Assembly: GCF_051014445.1 (NCBI RefSeq)
Contig: NC_135137.1
Location: forward strand, 16,431,501 to 16,495,500
Length of the DNA stretch: 64,000 nucleotides
DNA from: Colletes latitarsis
Lineage: Eukaryota; Arthropoda; Insecta; Hymenoptera; Colletidae
Reading direction: 5' to 3'
Below are positions 1 to 10,129 of this stretch, one piece after another. Position numbers and translations under genes: made by a program. The notes under the pieces were generated by a model. It was not told the origin of the DNA. It saw nothing but the letters and a program-made list of their open reading frames with translations, and made no database searches. The first letter of the stretch is position 1; the number at the start of each line of letters is the position of its first letter.

Positions 1-1150
1 ACCCACCCGGATCAGAGGGGGTGGCGGATCCTGCCGAGGTGAATGAAAGGCAATCACCTCGGTCTTATGGACCGCCACCGTCATCCCCATCCCCCTGATC
101 CGGTCGACGACGCGTTGCGACCCCTCCTCCGCGCGACGCATGGCCCTCCCCCAGTGCGCCCCGACGGCCAGCACCAGTGTGTCATCCGCATAACACACCG
201 TGCTGACGCCGTCGGGGAGGCCGGCCCGCAACACCGAGTCGTACGCGATGTTCCACAGGAGTGGCCCGAGGACCGACCCCTGCGGAACACCGCAGTACAC
301 CTCCCTCCGCATATCACCATCCCGGCCCGGATACTCGATCCACCTGCCGCGGAGATAATCCCCGACGACCGCCCTGAGACAAGGGGGGACTCGATGATAT
401 TCGAGTCCCCTCCTTATCCCTTCCCAGGGGAGGGTGTTAAAGGCATTGGCAATATCCAAGGATATTGCCAATGCCACCCGTCCCCGGGAGACGGCCGCCT
501 CCGAGAGGGCCCTCACACGACCTATCGCGTCGATAGTCGATCGGCCCCCCCCGGAAACCGAACTGGCAGTCGGCCAGACCGGGATCACCCCGCGACAGGT
601 GCTCGACGAGGCGGGCAGCAATCACACGCTCGAAGAGCTTGCCCACCTCGTCGAGGAGACAAATGGGCCGGTATGCGGAGGGAGACTCCGCGGGCCGACC
701 CTCCTTCCGGAGGAGGACCATCCTCGCCACCTTCCAACTGGGGGGGAATCGCCCGTCCCTCAGGCAGCGGTCGAACAGCCGCCTGAGGTCGGCCCCAAGG
801 ACGCCCTGGGTCAAAACCCAAACCCGGCCGGGCACACCATCCGGACCCGGGGCCGTGTTACGAACCCCGAGCCGTCTGATGGCCGCTGCCAGCTCCTCCT
901 GCGTGACCCCCAGCTCGGCCGTCCACTCCACTGGGACAGCCGCCGCCGCCGGAGGACGCGGTCCCCTCTCCCCAATTGGGAAGAGTGTATTGACCACGTC
1001 CTCCAGCAGCCGGGGGTCAAGACCCTCGGTGACGGGGGGCGCCCACGGGCGGAGCTTATTCAGCACCACCTTATATGGGCGCCCCCATGGATCGTCATCA
1101 AGGGTCTGGAGGAGCTCCTTCCATGCCTGGGTCTTGGCCCGATGATGGCG
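1..1150 (-). other. Reverse transcriptase domain of ORF2 (partial)
   Basis: LINE-type RT fingers and palm. It begins with the WKELLQTLDDDPWGRPYK linker and NTAPGPDGVPGR, includes the catalytic Asp in SLDIANAFN and the YADD Asp pair (192-181), and continues through KTEVIAF to base 1. The domain is split over two frames at the C-run 545-552. The thumb and the C-terminal Cys/His motif usual for this clade are beyond the window. Confidence 0.88.
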
Positions 1151-1559
1151 ACCTGCAGAGCAACCCGCGCCACGCGGTATGCTCCATAAAGGTCATCAGC
1201 TGCCCTCGCTCGCGCCACGCCGTCGCCTGTACGTTGACGACGGCGCGCGCGGGTGTACTGGCGTCGGGCGCGGACAGTCGCGACTCGCAACTCCGCGATC
1301 GCGTCCGACCACCAGTACACCGCCCGGCGAGGAGAAGCCCGCCCGACCCGAGGCATCCCCGCGTCGCAAATACCCGCGACCAATGCTCCGAGCCGGGCGA
1401 CCTCCTCCTCTATGCTCGGCAACTCGGCCGCTCCCTGCGGCCAAGTTGCAGCGAGGGCAGCTGCCATGAGGGCGTCCTTGTCCAGGCGCCGAAGCGCCCA
1501 GCGGCGTGGTGGGGTGCCACGCAGGCGGCCGTGTCGGGATGCACTCGCGGCGGCAGAGA

Positions 1560-2184
1560 CCTCCATCCGGATGTACCGGTGATCGGAGAGTGTCTCTGCC
1601 CCCGCGACCACGTGCCAACCCGACACCATGCGCACGGCGTTGGGGATCGCGAATCCAACATCCACGATGGACCCCCCATATCGCCGCACGCATGTGTGCT
1701 CCGACCCCCGGTTCAATACCCGGAGGTCGAGCCCCGCCGCCCAATCGCCCAGGATCCCGCCGCGAACGGAGGTCCTGGGGGATCCCCAAGCCACCGACTT
1801 GGCATTAAAATCCCCCAGGACCAGCACCGGCCTGGCCGCGTAGCGCTGCACGCATGCCGCGACCTCGGCCAAGTACAGCTCGAACGCAGCGTGACCGCTA
1901 CGGGGCGAAATGTAGCACTCCACCACAGCGACTCCCCCCCAGTCCACGGCGACGAATCCCCGACCGCGCTCCAACAAGGAGAACGGTGGGGACCCGTCGC
2001 CCCCTCCCCATACCGTCGCCACCAAGCCGTCCGCGTCGCCCACCCAATGAGGGTGATCAGGGACGCGGTACGGCTCGGCGGCGACCGCCAGGCCAACCCC
2101 CCACTCCGCGAGGACTTGGGACATCAAGTCCTGTCCCGCGCGGCAGTGGTTGAGGTTGGCCTGGAGGAGGAGGCGGGGCGGCAT
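1560..2184 (-). other. APE-type endonuclease domain of ORF2
   Basis: About 208 residues in one unbroken frame form the exonuclease/endonuclease/phosphatase fold used by LINEs to cut the bottom DNA strand. The Asn, Glu, GDFN, SxxD and SDH motifs are all present in the expected order, so the domain shows no visible catalytic loss even though the element is frameshifted downstream. In the R1/TRAS/SART group this domain largely sets target-site choice; no target can be read from this copy because only the 5' junction is in view. Confidence 0.88.
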
Positions 2185-2186
2185 TA
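2182..2186 (-). promoter_or_regulatory. ORF1 stop / ORF2 start overlap (TAATG)
   Basis: On the minus strand the ORF1 stop TAA (2,186-2,184) shares its last A with the ORF2 ATG (2,184-2,182), inside ATTAATTAATG. An overlapping UAAUG is known from the SART1 and related elements, where ORF2 is translated by termination and reinitiation. The geometry is seen directly; the mechanism here is inferred by analogy. Confidence 0.75.
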
Positions 2187-3921
2187 ATTAATGGCCGCGC
2201 CAGCCTCCTCCCGGCCGTCCGTCCCCGTAGCACCGTCCACCTCCATGGAGGACGATGCCACCGCCCTCGGCACCGGAGCCGGTGCAGCCCGCCTCTTCCT
2301 CTCCTTCCGGGAGGGGGGGGAGCACTTCTTGCTCCCCACCCTGTGATCGGCTGGCCTCCCCATGTCCGCACACAGCGGGCAGGGGGGGGGGCCGCCGAGC
2401 ACTGGCTCGCACGGTGCTCTTTGGCACCGCAGCGGTAACACTGACCGCTGCGGTCCACCGGCGAGGTGCACCACTGCCTCACGTGCCCCAATTCGAGGCA
2501 GCGGTGACACTGGAGCGGGCGCGGCGCGAGGATTTCCACTCGCGCCGAAACCCACCCCACCAACACCCTCCCGGATTCCGCCACCTTACGGGCGGCGGAG
2601 AGGGGGCACCGGGCCCACACCGACCCGAGGCCGGAGGGCGACCTGCGGATCTCTCCGATCCGCAGGTCCTCCACAGGACAGTCCCCCGCCCTCGCAAGGG
2701 CACGGGACACATCCTGTGCGCTGACCGAGTCGTCCAGCCCACAAACGCGCATCTCCGTGCGCTTCGTGGGCCGGGCGACCCGGACACCTCGCTCGCCCAG
2801 CTGCTCCCGGAGCCTCTGGGCGAGACGATCCGCCTTCGCGCCGCCTTCTGCACCGGGGATCTCCAGCAAGAGACCCCCGGTCACGGCCCTCTTCGCCCTC
2901 ACGGAGGCGATGCCCAGCTCTTCCAGGGAGATATTCTCCCTGGCGAGCCGCATCGCCTCCGCGAGGGTCAGGTCGCCCCCCTGCGCAACGGTCAGCGTCA
3001 CCGCTGCCGTTTTTGGGGGACGACCTGGTCGTGCCTTCCCGACCTTCGCGGCCTTTACCTTGGCCGCCGGCGGCGGAGGCGGAGGCTGCGGTTGCGAGGC
3101 CTTCCTCGCCGCCCGCTTCGCCTTCCGCCCCACCACCTCACTCCACGCCACCACCCCTTGGGAGGGTGCTGTGGAGGACGCGACCACCGCGACCACGGGT
3201 ACACCACCCCCCTTGGGGGTCGCGACCCGGGGCCCTGGTGCCGCAACGCTGGGCGGAGCCTTCACTCCGCCCTTCTTTGCCTTCCCCGACTGTACCGGAA
3301 AAGGTCGGGGAGGCACCGCCTTCCTGCTGACCGCTCTTCTGGCGAGGAGCTCCTCCCGGAAGGCGGCCAGCTTGCCATCAATCATGTCCCCAATCCTCCT
3401 CAGAAGATCGTCTTCTGAGGAGGACGGGGACTTCTTCACGGGCGGAGTGCGGGTGGAGGGGCCCGCGGTGCCCCGCACCACTGCCGCCGCACTCCGCCGA
3501 GGGACGCGGCGGTGGAGGAGGAGGGAGGATGGGAGGGAGGGCCGCGCTGTTCCACAGCGCCTCTGCCCTCCTCCTCCCCTGTCGCTCCTCCTCCAACAGG
3601 AGCTGCAGACGGGCGTTCCGCCCTCCTCTCCGATATCTCCTCGGTCACCTCGTCCCTGAGGCAACTCAGCCTCACCGACGGGCTCATCGCCCCGCCCACC
3701 TCGACGACGGCATGCCCCGTCCTCTTCCTCTTAGAGCCTATGTGGCTCGTGCTGGAGGAGAAGGACGAGACCGACGCCGTCTCGTCGTCCTCCTCCACCC
3801 TCCACGAAGCCGGACCTGGCGCTGAGTGGGGCGCGAGCGCCGCCACCCTAACTCCAACCCCGTCTCCGTCCTCCCCAACCGACAAAACCCGCCCCATCCC
3901 CATTTTATTTTCTGTGTCCAT
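2184..3921 (-). pseudogene. Retrotransposon ORF1, gag-like zinc-knuckle protein, frameshifted
   Basis: This is the nucleic-acid-binding ORF1 protein of the retroelement, which in related elements packages its RNA. The first ATG is at 3,921 (MDTENKMG); the frame stays open upstream to 3,957 but only from a GTG. The N-terminal part is acidic and Ser-rich, with a basic patch (GSKRKR). After a frame change between about 3,660 and 3,440 the main frame encodes an Ala/Pro/Lys-rich middle and a conserved domain (GLDDSVSAQDVSRALARAG, then ARKVAESGRVLVGW). Three knuckles follow. CHRCLELGHVRQWC (2,509-2,468) and CYRCGAKEHRASQC (2,440-2,399) are both CX2CX4HX4C. A longer CX2CX8HX6C knuckle (2,381-2,322), containing the GRPADHR word typical of the R1 clade, is in the next frame, reached across a run of ten C's (plus-strand G's 2,382-2,391). 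The ORF ends at TAA 2,186-2,184, overlapping the ORF2 start. Confidence 0.85.
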
Positions 3922-4307
3922 AATAATCCCACGAGATGGTCGGAAATAAAGGTCCACCCGGGCAGAGCCGCCTTACCCGGGTAAGCCTAATACTCCGGGG
4001 GTTCGGCAGGTTCCCCGGAGGTGGTCGCTTGGGATTGGGCCTTCTCCCCCAACCATGCATCCCATCGCCGCGCACCATAGCTTAGGATTGGAGGGCGATT
4101 TTATAGAGTCGCCATACTCGTGGCCCAGGCGGTTAAGCCAAGACCCCCGTTCCTCCTGCCGTCACGTACCATTCACAAAACCAATAGGGAATTGTGAATG
4201 GGTCGTTGTGACGACCAACAGGAGGCTTACGGTGTGTGTATGACTCGGGTACCCCGGGTTCGTTAAGCCCGTACTGCAGCTAAAAGGCTGGCAGCCCCTG
4301 AGGGGAC
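3922..4307 (-). other. 5' leader (5' UTR) of the retrotransposon
   Basis: No convincing protein frame is found between ORF1 and the satellite. The stretch contains a hairpin CTCCGGGG/CCCCGGAG near 3,992-4,020, a long nested hairpin at 4,152-4,225, and a short GGCAG-CCCC/GGGG-CTGCC hairpin at 4,290-4,312 straddling the satellite junction. R1-clade elements carry internal promoters in this region; I see no specific promoter motif that I can defend. The right boundary is set by where sequence matching later satellite monomers (CTGCCTCATACTTTCGC) begins, at about 4,308, with a few bases of ambiguity. Confidence 0.6.
4152..4225. other. Nested stem-loop in the retroelement leader
   Basis: Three sets of complementary arms nest. 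The outer set is CCTCCTG (4,152-4,158) with CAGGAGG (4,219-4,225). The middle set is GTCAC (4,161-4,165) with GTGAC (4,208-4,212). The inner set is CCATTCACAA (4,169-4,178) with TTGTGAATGG (4,192-4,201), closing a 13-nt loop. All arms are perfect, giving about 22 paired bases with small internal loops. In RNA of either strand this would be a stable structure. A role in translation or RNA packaging is only a guess. Confidence 0.7.
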
Positions 4308-7300
4308 CTGCCTCATACTTTCGCATTTTTCGCATACTAGTTGGCCAGATCCTGGGTGTGTTTCTGTTTAGGATCACGTACTAATGTGGTATCACACTGA
4401 ATTAGTCAATTAAACCTGGTATCGATCAATATTTTAGAGGATAACACCGGATAGGATTGTGTTAGGTCTGGTATTTGGCTTCATCTAGCTCATGCTTTCG
4501 CATTTTCCGCATACTTGTTGGCCAGATCCTGGGCTTTTTCTGGTTTGGATCACGTTGTACTGTGGTACCACACTGATGCAGTCAATCAGACCTGGCCTCG
4601 ATCTGTATGTTAAAGTATAACACCGGTTGGGTCACGTGTATGTCTTGGATTTGCCCTCATCTGGCTCATACTTTCTCTTTCTTTACATAGCTATTGGTCT
4701 GATCCTGGGCTTTTTGTGGTTTGGATCACGTAGTAATGTGGTACCACACTGAAACAGTCGATTAAACCTGGTTTCGATCAATATTTTAGAGAATAACGCA
4801 TGTTAGGTCTATGTTAGGTCTTGGATTTGCTCTCATCAGGCTTATACTTTCGCATATTTCTCATACTTGATGGCCAGATTTTGGGCTTTTTCTGGTTTTG
4901 GATCACGTAGAAATGTGGTTCCACACTGAAACAGTCTATTAAACCCGGTTTCGATCAATATTTTAGAGGATAACGCATGTTAGGTCTAGGTTACGTCTGG
5001 TATTTGCTATCATCTGCCTCATACTTTCGCATTTTTCGCATACTTGTTGGCCAGATCCTGGGTTTTTTTCTGGTTAGGATCACGTACTAATGTTGTGGCA
5101 CACTCAAATAGTCAATTCAACCTGGATTCGATCAATATTTTAGAAGATAACTCCGGTTAACACTGTGTTAGGTCTGGTATTTGGCATCATCTAGCTCATA
5201 CTTTCGCATTTTCCGCATTCTTGTTGGCCAGATCCTGGGCTCTTTCTGGTTTGGATCACGTAGTAATGTGGTAGCACACTGAAACGATCATTTAAACCTG
5301 GTTTCGATCAATATTTTAGAAGACAACACCGGTTACGTCTGGGTTACGTCTGGTATTTGCATTCATCTGACCCCATACTTTCGCATTTTTCGCATACTTG
5401 TTGGACAGATCCTGGGCTTCTTTGGTTTGGATCACGTAGTAATGTGGTACCACACTGAAACAGTCGATTAAACCTGGTTTCGATCAATATTTTAGAGAAT
5501 AACGCATGTTAGGTCTATGTTAGGTCTTGGATTTGCTCTCATCAGGCTTATACTTTCGCATATTTCTCATACTTGATGGCCAGATTTTGGGCTTTTTCTG
5601 GTTTTGGATCACGTAGAAATGTGGTACCACACTGATGCAGTCAATCAGACCTGGCCTCGATCTGTATGTTAAAGTATAACACCGGTCGGGTCACGTGCAT
5701 GTCTTGGATTTGCCTTCATCTGGCACATACTTTCTCTTTTTTTACATAGCTATTGGTCTGATCCTGGGCTTTTTGTGGTTTGTATCACGTGGTAATGTGG
5801 TATCACACTTATACAGTCCATTAACCCTGGTCTCGATCAATATTTTAGAGGATAGCGCATGTTAGGTCTGTGTTCGGTCTGGGATTTGACCTCATCAGGG
5901 TCTTACTTTCGTAGTTTTAACATACATGTTGACCTGATCGATGGTTTTTTTCTGGTTTTGGATCACGTAGAAATGTGGTACCACACTGAAACTGTCAATT
6001 GAACCTGGTTTCGATCAATATTTTAGAGGATAACGCATGTTAGGTCTATGTTAGGTCTTGGATTTGCTATCATCTGCCTCATACTTTCGCATTTTTCGCA
6101 CACTTGTTGGCCAGATCCTGCGTTTTTTTCTGGTTAGGATCACGTACTAACGTTGTGCCACACTCAAATAGTCAATTCAACCTGGATTCGATCAATATTT
6201 TAGAACATAACTCCGGTTAGGTCTGTGTTAGGTCTGGTATTTGGCATTATCTAGATCATACTCTCGCATTTTCGGCATACTAGTAGGCCAGATCCTGGGC
6301 TCTTTCTGGTTTGGATCACGTAGTAATGTGGTACCACACTGAAACGATCAGTTAAACCTTGTTCCGATTAATATTATAGGGGATAACGCCGGTTAGGTCT
6401 GGGTTAGGTCTAGTATTTGGCATCATCTAGCTCATACTGTCGCATTTTTCGCATACTTGTTGGACAGATCCTGGGCTTTTGCTGGTTTGGATCGCGTAGT
6501 AATGTGGTACCACACTGATGCAGTCAATCAGACCTGGCCTCGATCAGTATGTTAAAGTATAACACCGTTCGGGTACCACGTGTATGTCTTGGATTTGCCC
6601 TCATCTGGCACATACTTTCTCTTTTTTTACATAGCTATTGGTCTGATCCTGGGCTTTTTCTGGTTTGGATCACGTAGTAATGGGGTACCAGCATGAAACA
6701 GTCCATTATACCTGGATTCGATCAATATTTTAGAGGATAACACCGGTTAGGTCTGGGTTACCTTACCGGCAATCCATTAAACCTGGTTTCGATCAATATT
6801 TTAGAGGATAACGCATGTTAGGTCTAGGTTAGGTCTTGGATTTGCTCTCATCAGGCTCATATATTCACATTTTCCGCATACTTGTTGGCCAGATCCCGGG
6901 CTTTTTCTGGTTTGGATCACGTGGTAATGTGGTATCACAATGAAACAGTCCATTAAACCTGGTTTCGATCAATATTTTAGAGGATAACACATGTTAAGTC
7001 TGAGGTGGGTCTGGGTTTTGCCCTCATCAGGCTCATACTTTCGCATATTTCGCTTACCTGATGGCCAGATTCTGGGATTTTCCTTGTTTGGATCATGTAG
7101 TAATGTGGTACCACACTGAAACAGGCGACTAAACTTAGACTCGATCAATATTTTAGAGGATAACGCAAGCTAGGTCTACGTTAGGTGTGGGATTTGCTCC
7201 CATCAGGCTCATACATTCGCATATTTCTCATACTTGATGGCCAGATTCTGGGCTTTTTCTGGTTGGGATCACATAGTAATGTGGTTCCACACTGAAACAG

Positions 7301-8000
7301 TCCATTAAACCCGGTTTCGATCTATATTTTAGAGGATAACGCATGTTAGGTCTAGGTTAGGCCTGGGATTTGCCCTCATCAGGGTCATACTTTCACATTC
7401 TTCGCATACTTGTTGGCCAGCACCCGGGCTTTTTCAGGTTTGGATCACGTGGTAATGTGGTATCACACACAAACAGTCCATTAACCCTGGTCTCGATCAA
7501 TATTTTAGGGGATAACGCATGTTAGGTGTAGGTTAGGTCTTGGATTTGCTCTCATCAGGCTTATACTTTCGCATATCTCTCACACTTGATGGCCAGATCC
7601 TGGGCTTTTTTTGGTTTGGATCACGTAGTAATGTGGTACCACAATGAAACAGTCTATTAAACCTGGTTTCGAACAATATTTTAGAGGATAACGCATTTCA
7701 GGTCTAGGTTAGGTCTTGGATTTGCTCTCATCAGGCTTATACTTTCGCATATTTCTCATACTTGATGGCCAGATCCTGGCCTTTCTCTGGTTTGGATCAC
7801 GTAGTAATGTGGTACCACAATGAAGCAGTCGACTAAACCTGGTCTCGATCAATATTTTAGAGGATAACGCATGTCAGGTCTAGGTTAGGTCTTGGATTTG
7901 CTCTCACCAGGCTCATACTTTCGCATATTTCTCATACTTCATGGCCAGATTCTGGTCTTTTTCTGGTTCGGATCACGCAGTAATGTGGTACCACACTGAA
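4308..8000. repeat. Divergent edge of the satellite array
   Basis: Monomers next to the retroelement are more varied than those further right. They carry forms rare elsewhere, such as ACACCGGTT in place of ACGCATGTT, TTTACATAGCTATTGG in place of the GGCCAGAT region, and GATGCAGTCAATCAGACC. No long near-identical block is obvious here, apart from short matches such as about 4,735-4,900 with about 5,440-5,610. The right limit is gradual and given only approximately. Confidence 0.6.
6720..6791. repeat. Truncated monomer with a 105-bp deletion
   Basis: Two successive GATCAATATTTTAGAGG blocks are 71 bp apart instead of 176. After GGTTAGGTCTGGGTTA the sequence passes through CCTTACCGGC, which does not match the usual monomer, straight into AATCCATTAAACCTGG. 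The lost part covers the CTCATACTTTCGC, GGCCAGAT and GTGGTACCAC blocks. Confidence 0.85.
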
Positions 8001-10129
8001 ACAATCCATTAAACCTGGTTTCAATCAATATTTTAGAGGATAACGCATGCTAGGTCTAGGTTAGGCCTGGCATTTGCCCTCATCAGGCTCATATATTCAC
8101 ATTTTCCGCATACTTGTTGGCCAGATCCCGGGCTTTTTCTGGTTTGGATCACGTGGTAATGTGGTTCCACACAGAAACAGTCCATTAAACCCGGTTTCGA
8201 TCTATATTTTAGAGGATAACGCATGTAAGGTCTAGGTTAGGCCTGGGATTTGCCCTCATCAGGGTCATATTTTCACATTCTTCGCATACTTGTTGGCCAG
8301 CACCCGGGCTTTTTCAGGTTTGGATCACGTGGTAATGTGGTATCACACACAAACAGTCCATTAACCCTGGTCTCGATCAATATTTTAGGGGATAACGCAT
8401 GTTAGGTCTGGGTTAGGTCTGGGGTTTGACCTCATCAGGCTCATACTTTCGCATATTTCTCATACTTGATGGCCAGATCCTGTGCTTTTTCTGGTTTGGA
8501 TCACGTAGTAATGTGGTACCACACTGAAACAGTCGACTAAACCTGGTCTCGATCAATATTTTAGAGGATAACGCATGTTAGGTCTAGGTTAGGTCTTGGA
8601 TTTGCACTCATGAGGCTCATACTTTCGCATTTTTCACATACTAGTTGAACAGATTCTGGGTTTTTTCTGGTTTGGATCACGTAGTTATGTGGTACCACAC
8701 TGAAACTTTTGATTAAACCTGACCGCGATCAATATTTTATAGGTTAACACATGTTAGGTCTAGGTTAGCTCTCGGATTTGCCCTCATGAGGCTCATACTT
8801 TCGCATATTTCTCATACTTGTTGGCCAGATCCTTGGTGTTTTCTGGATTCGATCACGTAGTAATGTGATACCACACTGAAACAGTAGCTAATCCTGGTCT
8901 CGATCAATATTTTATAGGATAAGGCTAGATAGGTCTGGGGTAGGTCTTGGATTTGCCCTCATCAGGCTCATACTGTCGCATTATTAACATACTTGTTGAA
9001 CAGATCCTGGGTTTTTTCTGGTTTTGATCACGTAGTAATGTGGTACCACACTGAAACAGTCGTCTAAACCTGGTCTCGAGCAATATTTTCGAGGATGACG
9101 CATGCTAGGACTACGTTAGGTGTGGGATTTGCTTTCATCTGGCTCATACTTTCGCAGATTTCTCATACTTGATGGCCAGATCCCGAGCTTTTTCTGGTTT
9201 GGATCACGTGGTAATGTGGTATCACAATGAAACAGTCCATTAAACCTGGTTTCGATCAATATTTTAGAGGATAACACATGTTAAGTCTGAGGTGGGTCTG
9301 GGTTTTGCCCTCATCAGGCTCAAACTTTCGCATATTTCGCTTACCTGATGGCCAGATTCTGGGATTTTCCTGGTTTGGATCATGTAGTAATGTGGTACCA
9401 CACTGAAACAGGCGACTAAACCTGGTCTCGATCAATATTTTAGAGGATAACGCATGTTAGGTCTGGGTTAGGTCTTGGATTTGCACTCATCAGGCACATA
9501 CTTTCGCATATTTCCCATAGTAGATGGCCAGAGTCTGGTCTTTTTTGGGTTTGGATCACGTAGTAATGTGGTACCACAATGAAACAGTGTATTAAACCTG
9601 GTTTCGAACAATATTTTAGGGGATAACGCATGTTAGGTCTAGGTTAGGTCTGCGATTTGCTCTCATCAGGCTCATACTTTCGCATATTTCTCATTCTTGT
9701 TGGCCAAATCCTGGGCTTTCACTGGTTTGGATCAAGTAGTAATGTGGTACCACACTGAAACAGTCGACTAAACCTGGTCTCGATCAATATTTTAGAGGAT
9801 AACGCATGTTAGGTCTAGGTTAGGTCTTGGATTTGCACTCATCAGGCACATACTTTCGCATATTTCTCATAGTTGATGGCCAGAGTCTAGTCTTTTTTGG
9901 GTTTGGATCACGTAGTAATGTGGTACCACAATGAAACAGTCTATTAAACCTGGTTTCGAACAATATTTTAGAGGATAACGCATGTTAGGTCTAGGTTAGG
10001 TCTGCGATTTGCTCTCATCAGGCTCATACTTTCGCATATTTCTCATTCTTGTTGGCCAAATCCTGGGCTTTCACTGGTTTGGATCACGTAGTAATGTGGT
10101 ACCACACTCAAACAGTCAATGAAACCTGG

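Larger units (their letters stand above)
1..2184 (-). pseudogene. Retrotransposon ORF2, APE endonuclease plus reverse transcriptase, frameshifted and partial
   Basis: This is the polyprotein that nicks target DNA and primes reverse transcription from the nick. It starts at ATG 2,184 (MPPRLLLQANLNH). The first 374-codon frame is an apurinic-endonuclease-like domain: QANLNH at residues 8-13, Glu37 in AEPYR, GDFNA at 124-128, SIVDVGF at 172-178 and SDH at 200-202, all expected catalytic or metal-binding motifs. A frame change at about 1,150-1,135 leads to the RT frame, with APGPDGVPGR, YRPICLLDEVGKLFERVI and QFGFRGG. An eight-base homopolymer at 545-552 shifts the frame again; one base fewer would restore the GRST continuation. 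The remaining RT is open to the window edge: DIANAFNTLPW (about 450-420), GVPQGSVLGPLLWN (about 270-240), YADD at 192-181 and HKTEVIAFH (about 66-43). The C-terminal region is outside the window. Confidence 0.9.
1..4307 (-). mobile_element. Non-LTR retrotransposon (LINE), R1/TRAS/SART-like, 3' part cut off by window
   Basis: Two overlapping open frames on the minus strand have the order gag-like ORF1 with three zinc knuckles, then ORF2 with an APE-type endonuclease and a reverse transcriptase. That layout, the knuckle spacing and the TAATG overlap are typical of the insect R1 clade (R1, TRAS, SART, Waldo and relatives). The element is clearly more GC-rich than the satellite that begins at about 4,308. 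Its 5' end abuts the satellite; its 3' end, 3' UTR and any poly(A) tail lie left of base 1, so full length and target-site duplication cannot be judged. Four frame changes (about 3,440-3,660; 2,382-2,391; about 1,135-1,150; 545-552) suggest a decayed copy. The clade is inferred from motifs; I cannot say which named family it belongs to, nor whether it is target-specific. Confidence 0.93.

Noticed and set aside
43..1189. Long plus-strand open frames over the retroelement
   Set aside because: They are antisense to the endonuclease/RT motifs and arise from high GC content; their translations show only Pro/Arg/Gly-rich low-complexity sequence.
2255..3659. Plus-strand open frames of 300-387 codons opposite ORF1
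   Set aside because: These are mirror frames of the GC-rich gag-like ORF1, whose zinc knuckles on the minus strand are specific; no recognisable domain is found on the plus strand.
3436..3957. ORF1 start at 3,957
   Set aside because: The codon at 3,957-3,955 is GTG; the first ATG in this frame is at 3,921, the more likely eukaryotic start.
4055..4377. Short frames in the leader and across the satellite junction (plus 4,055-4,243; minus 4,162-4,377)
   Set aside because: One crosses the element/satellite border and both overlap the nested hairpin; no similarity or composition suggests protein.
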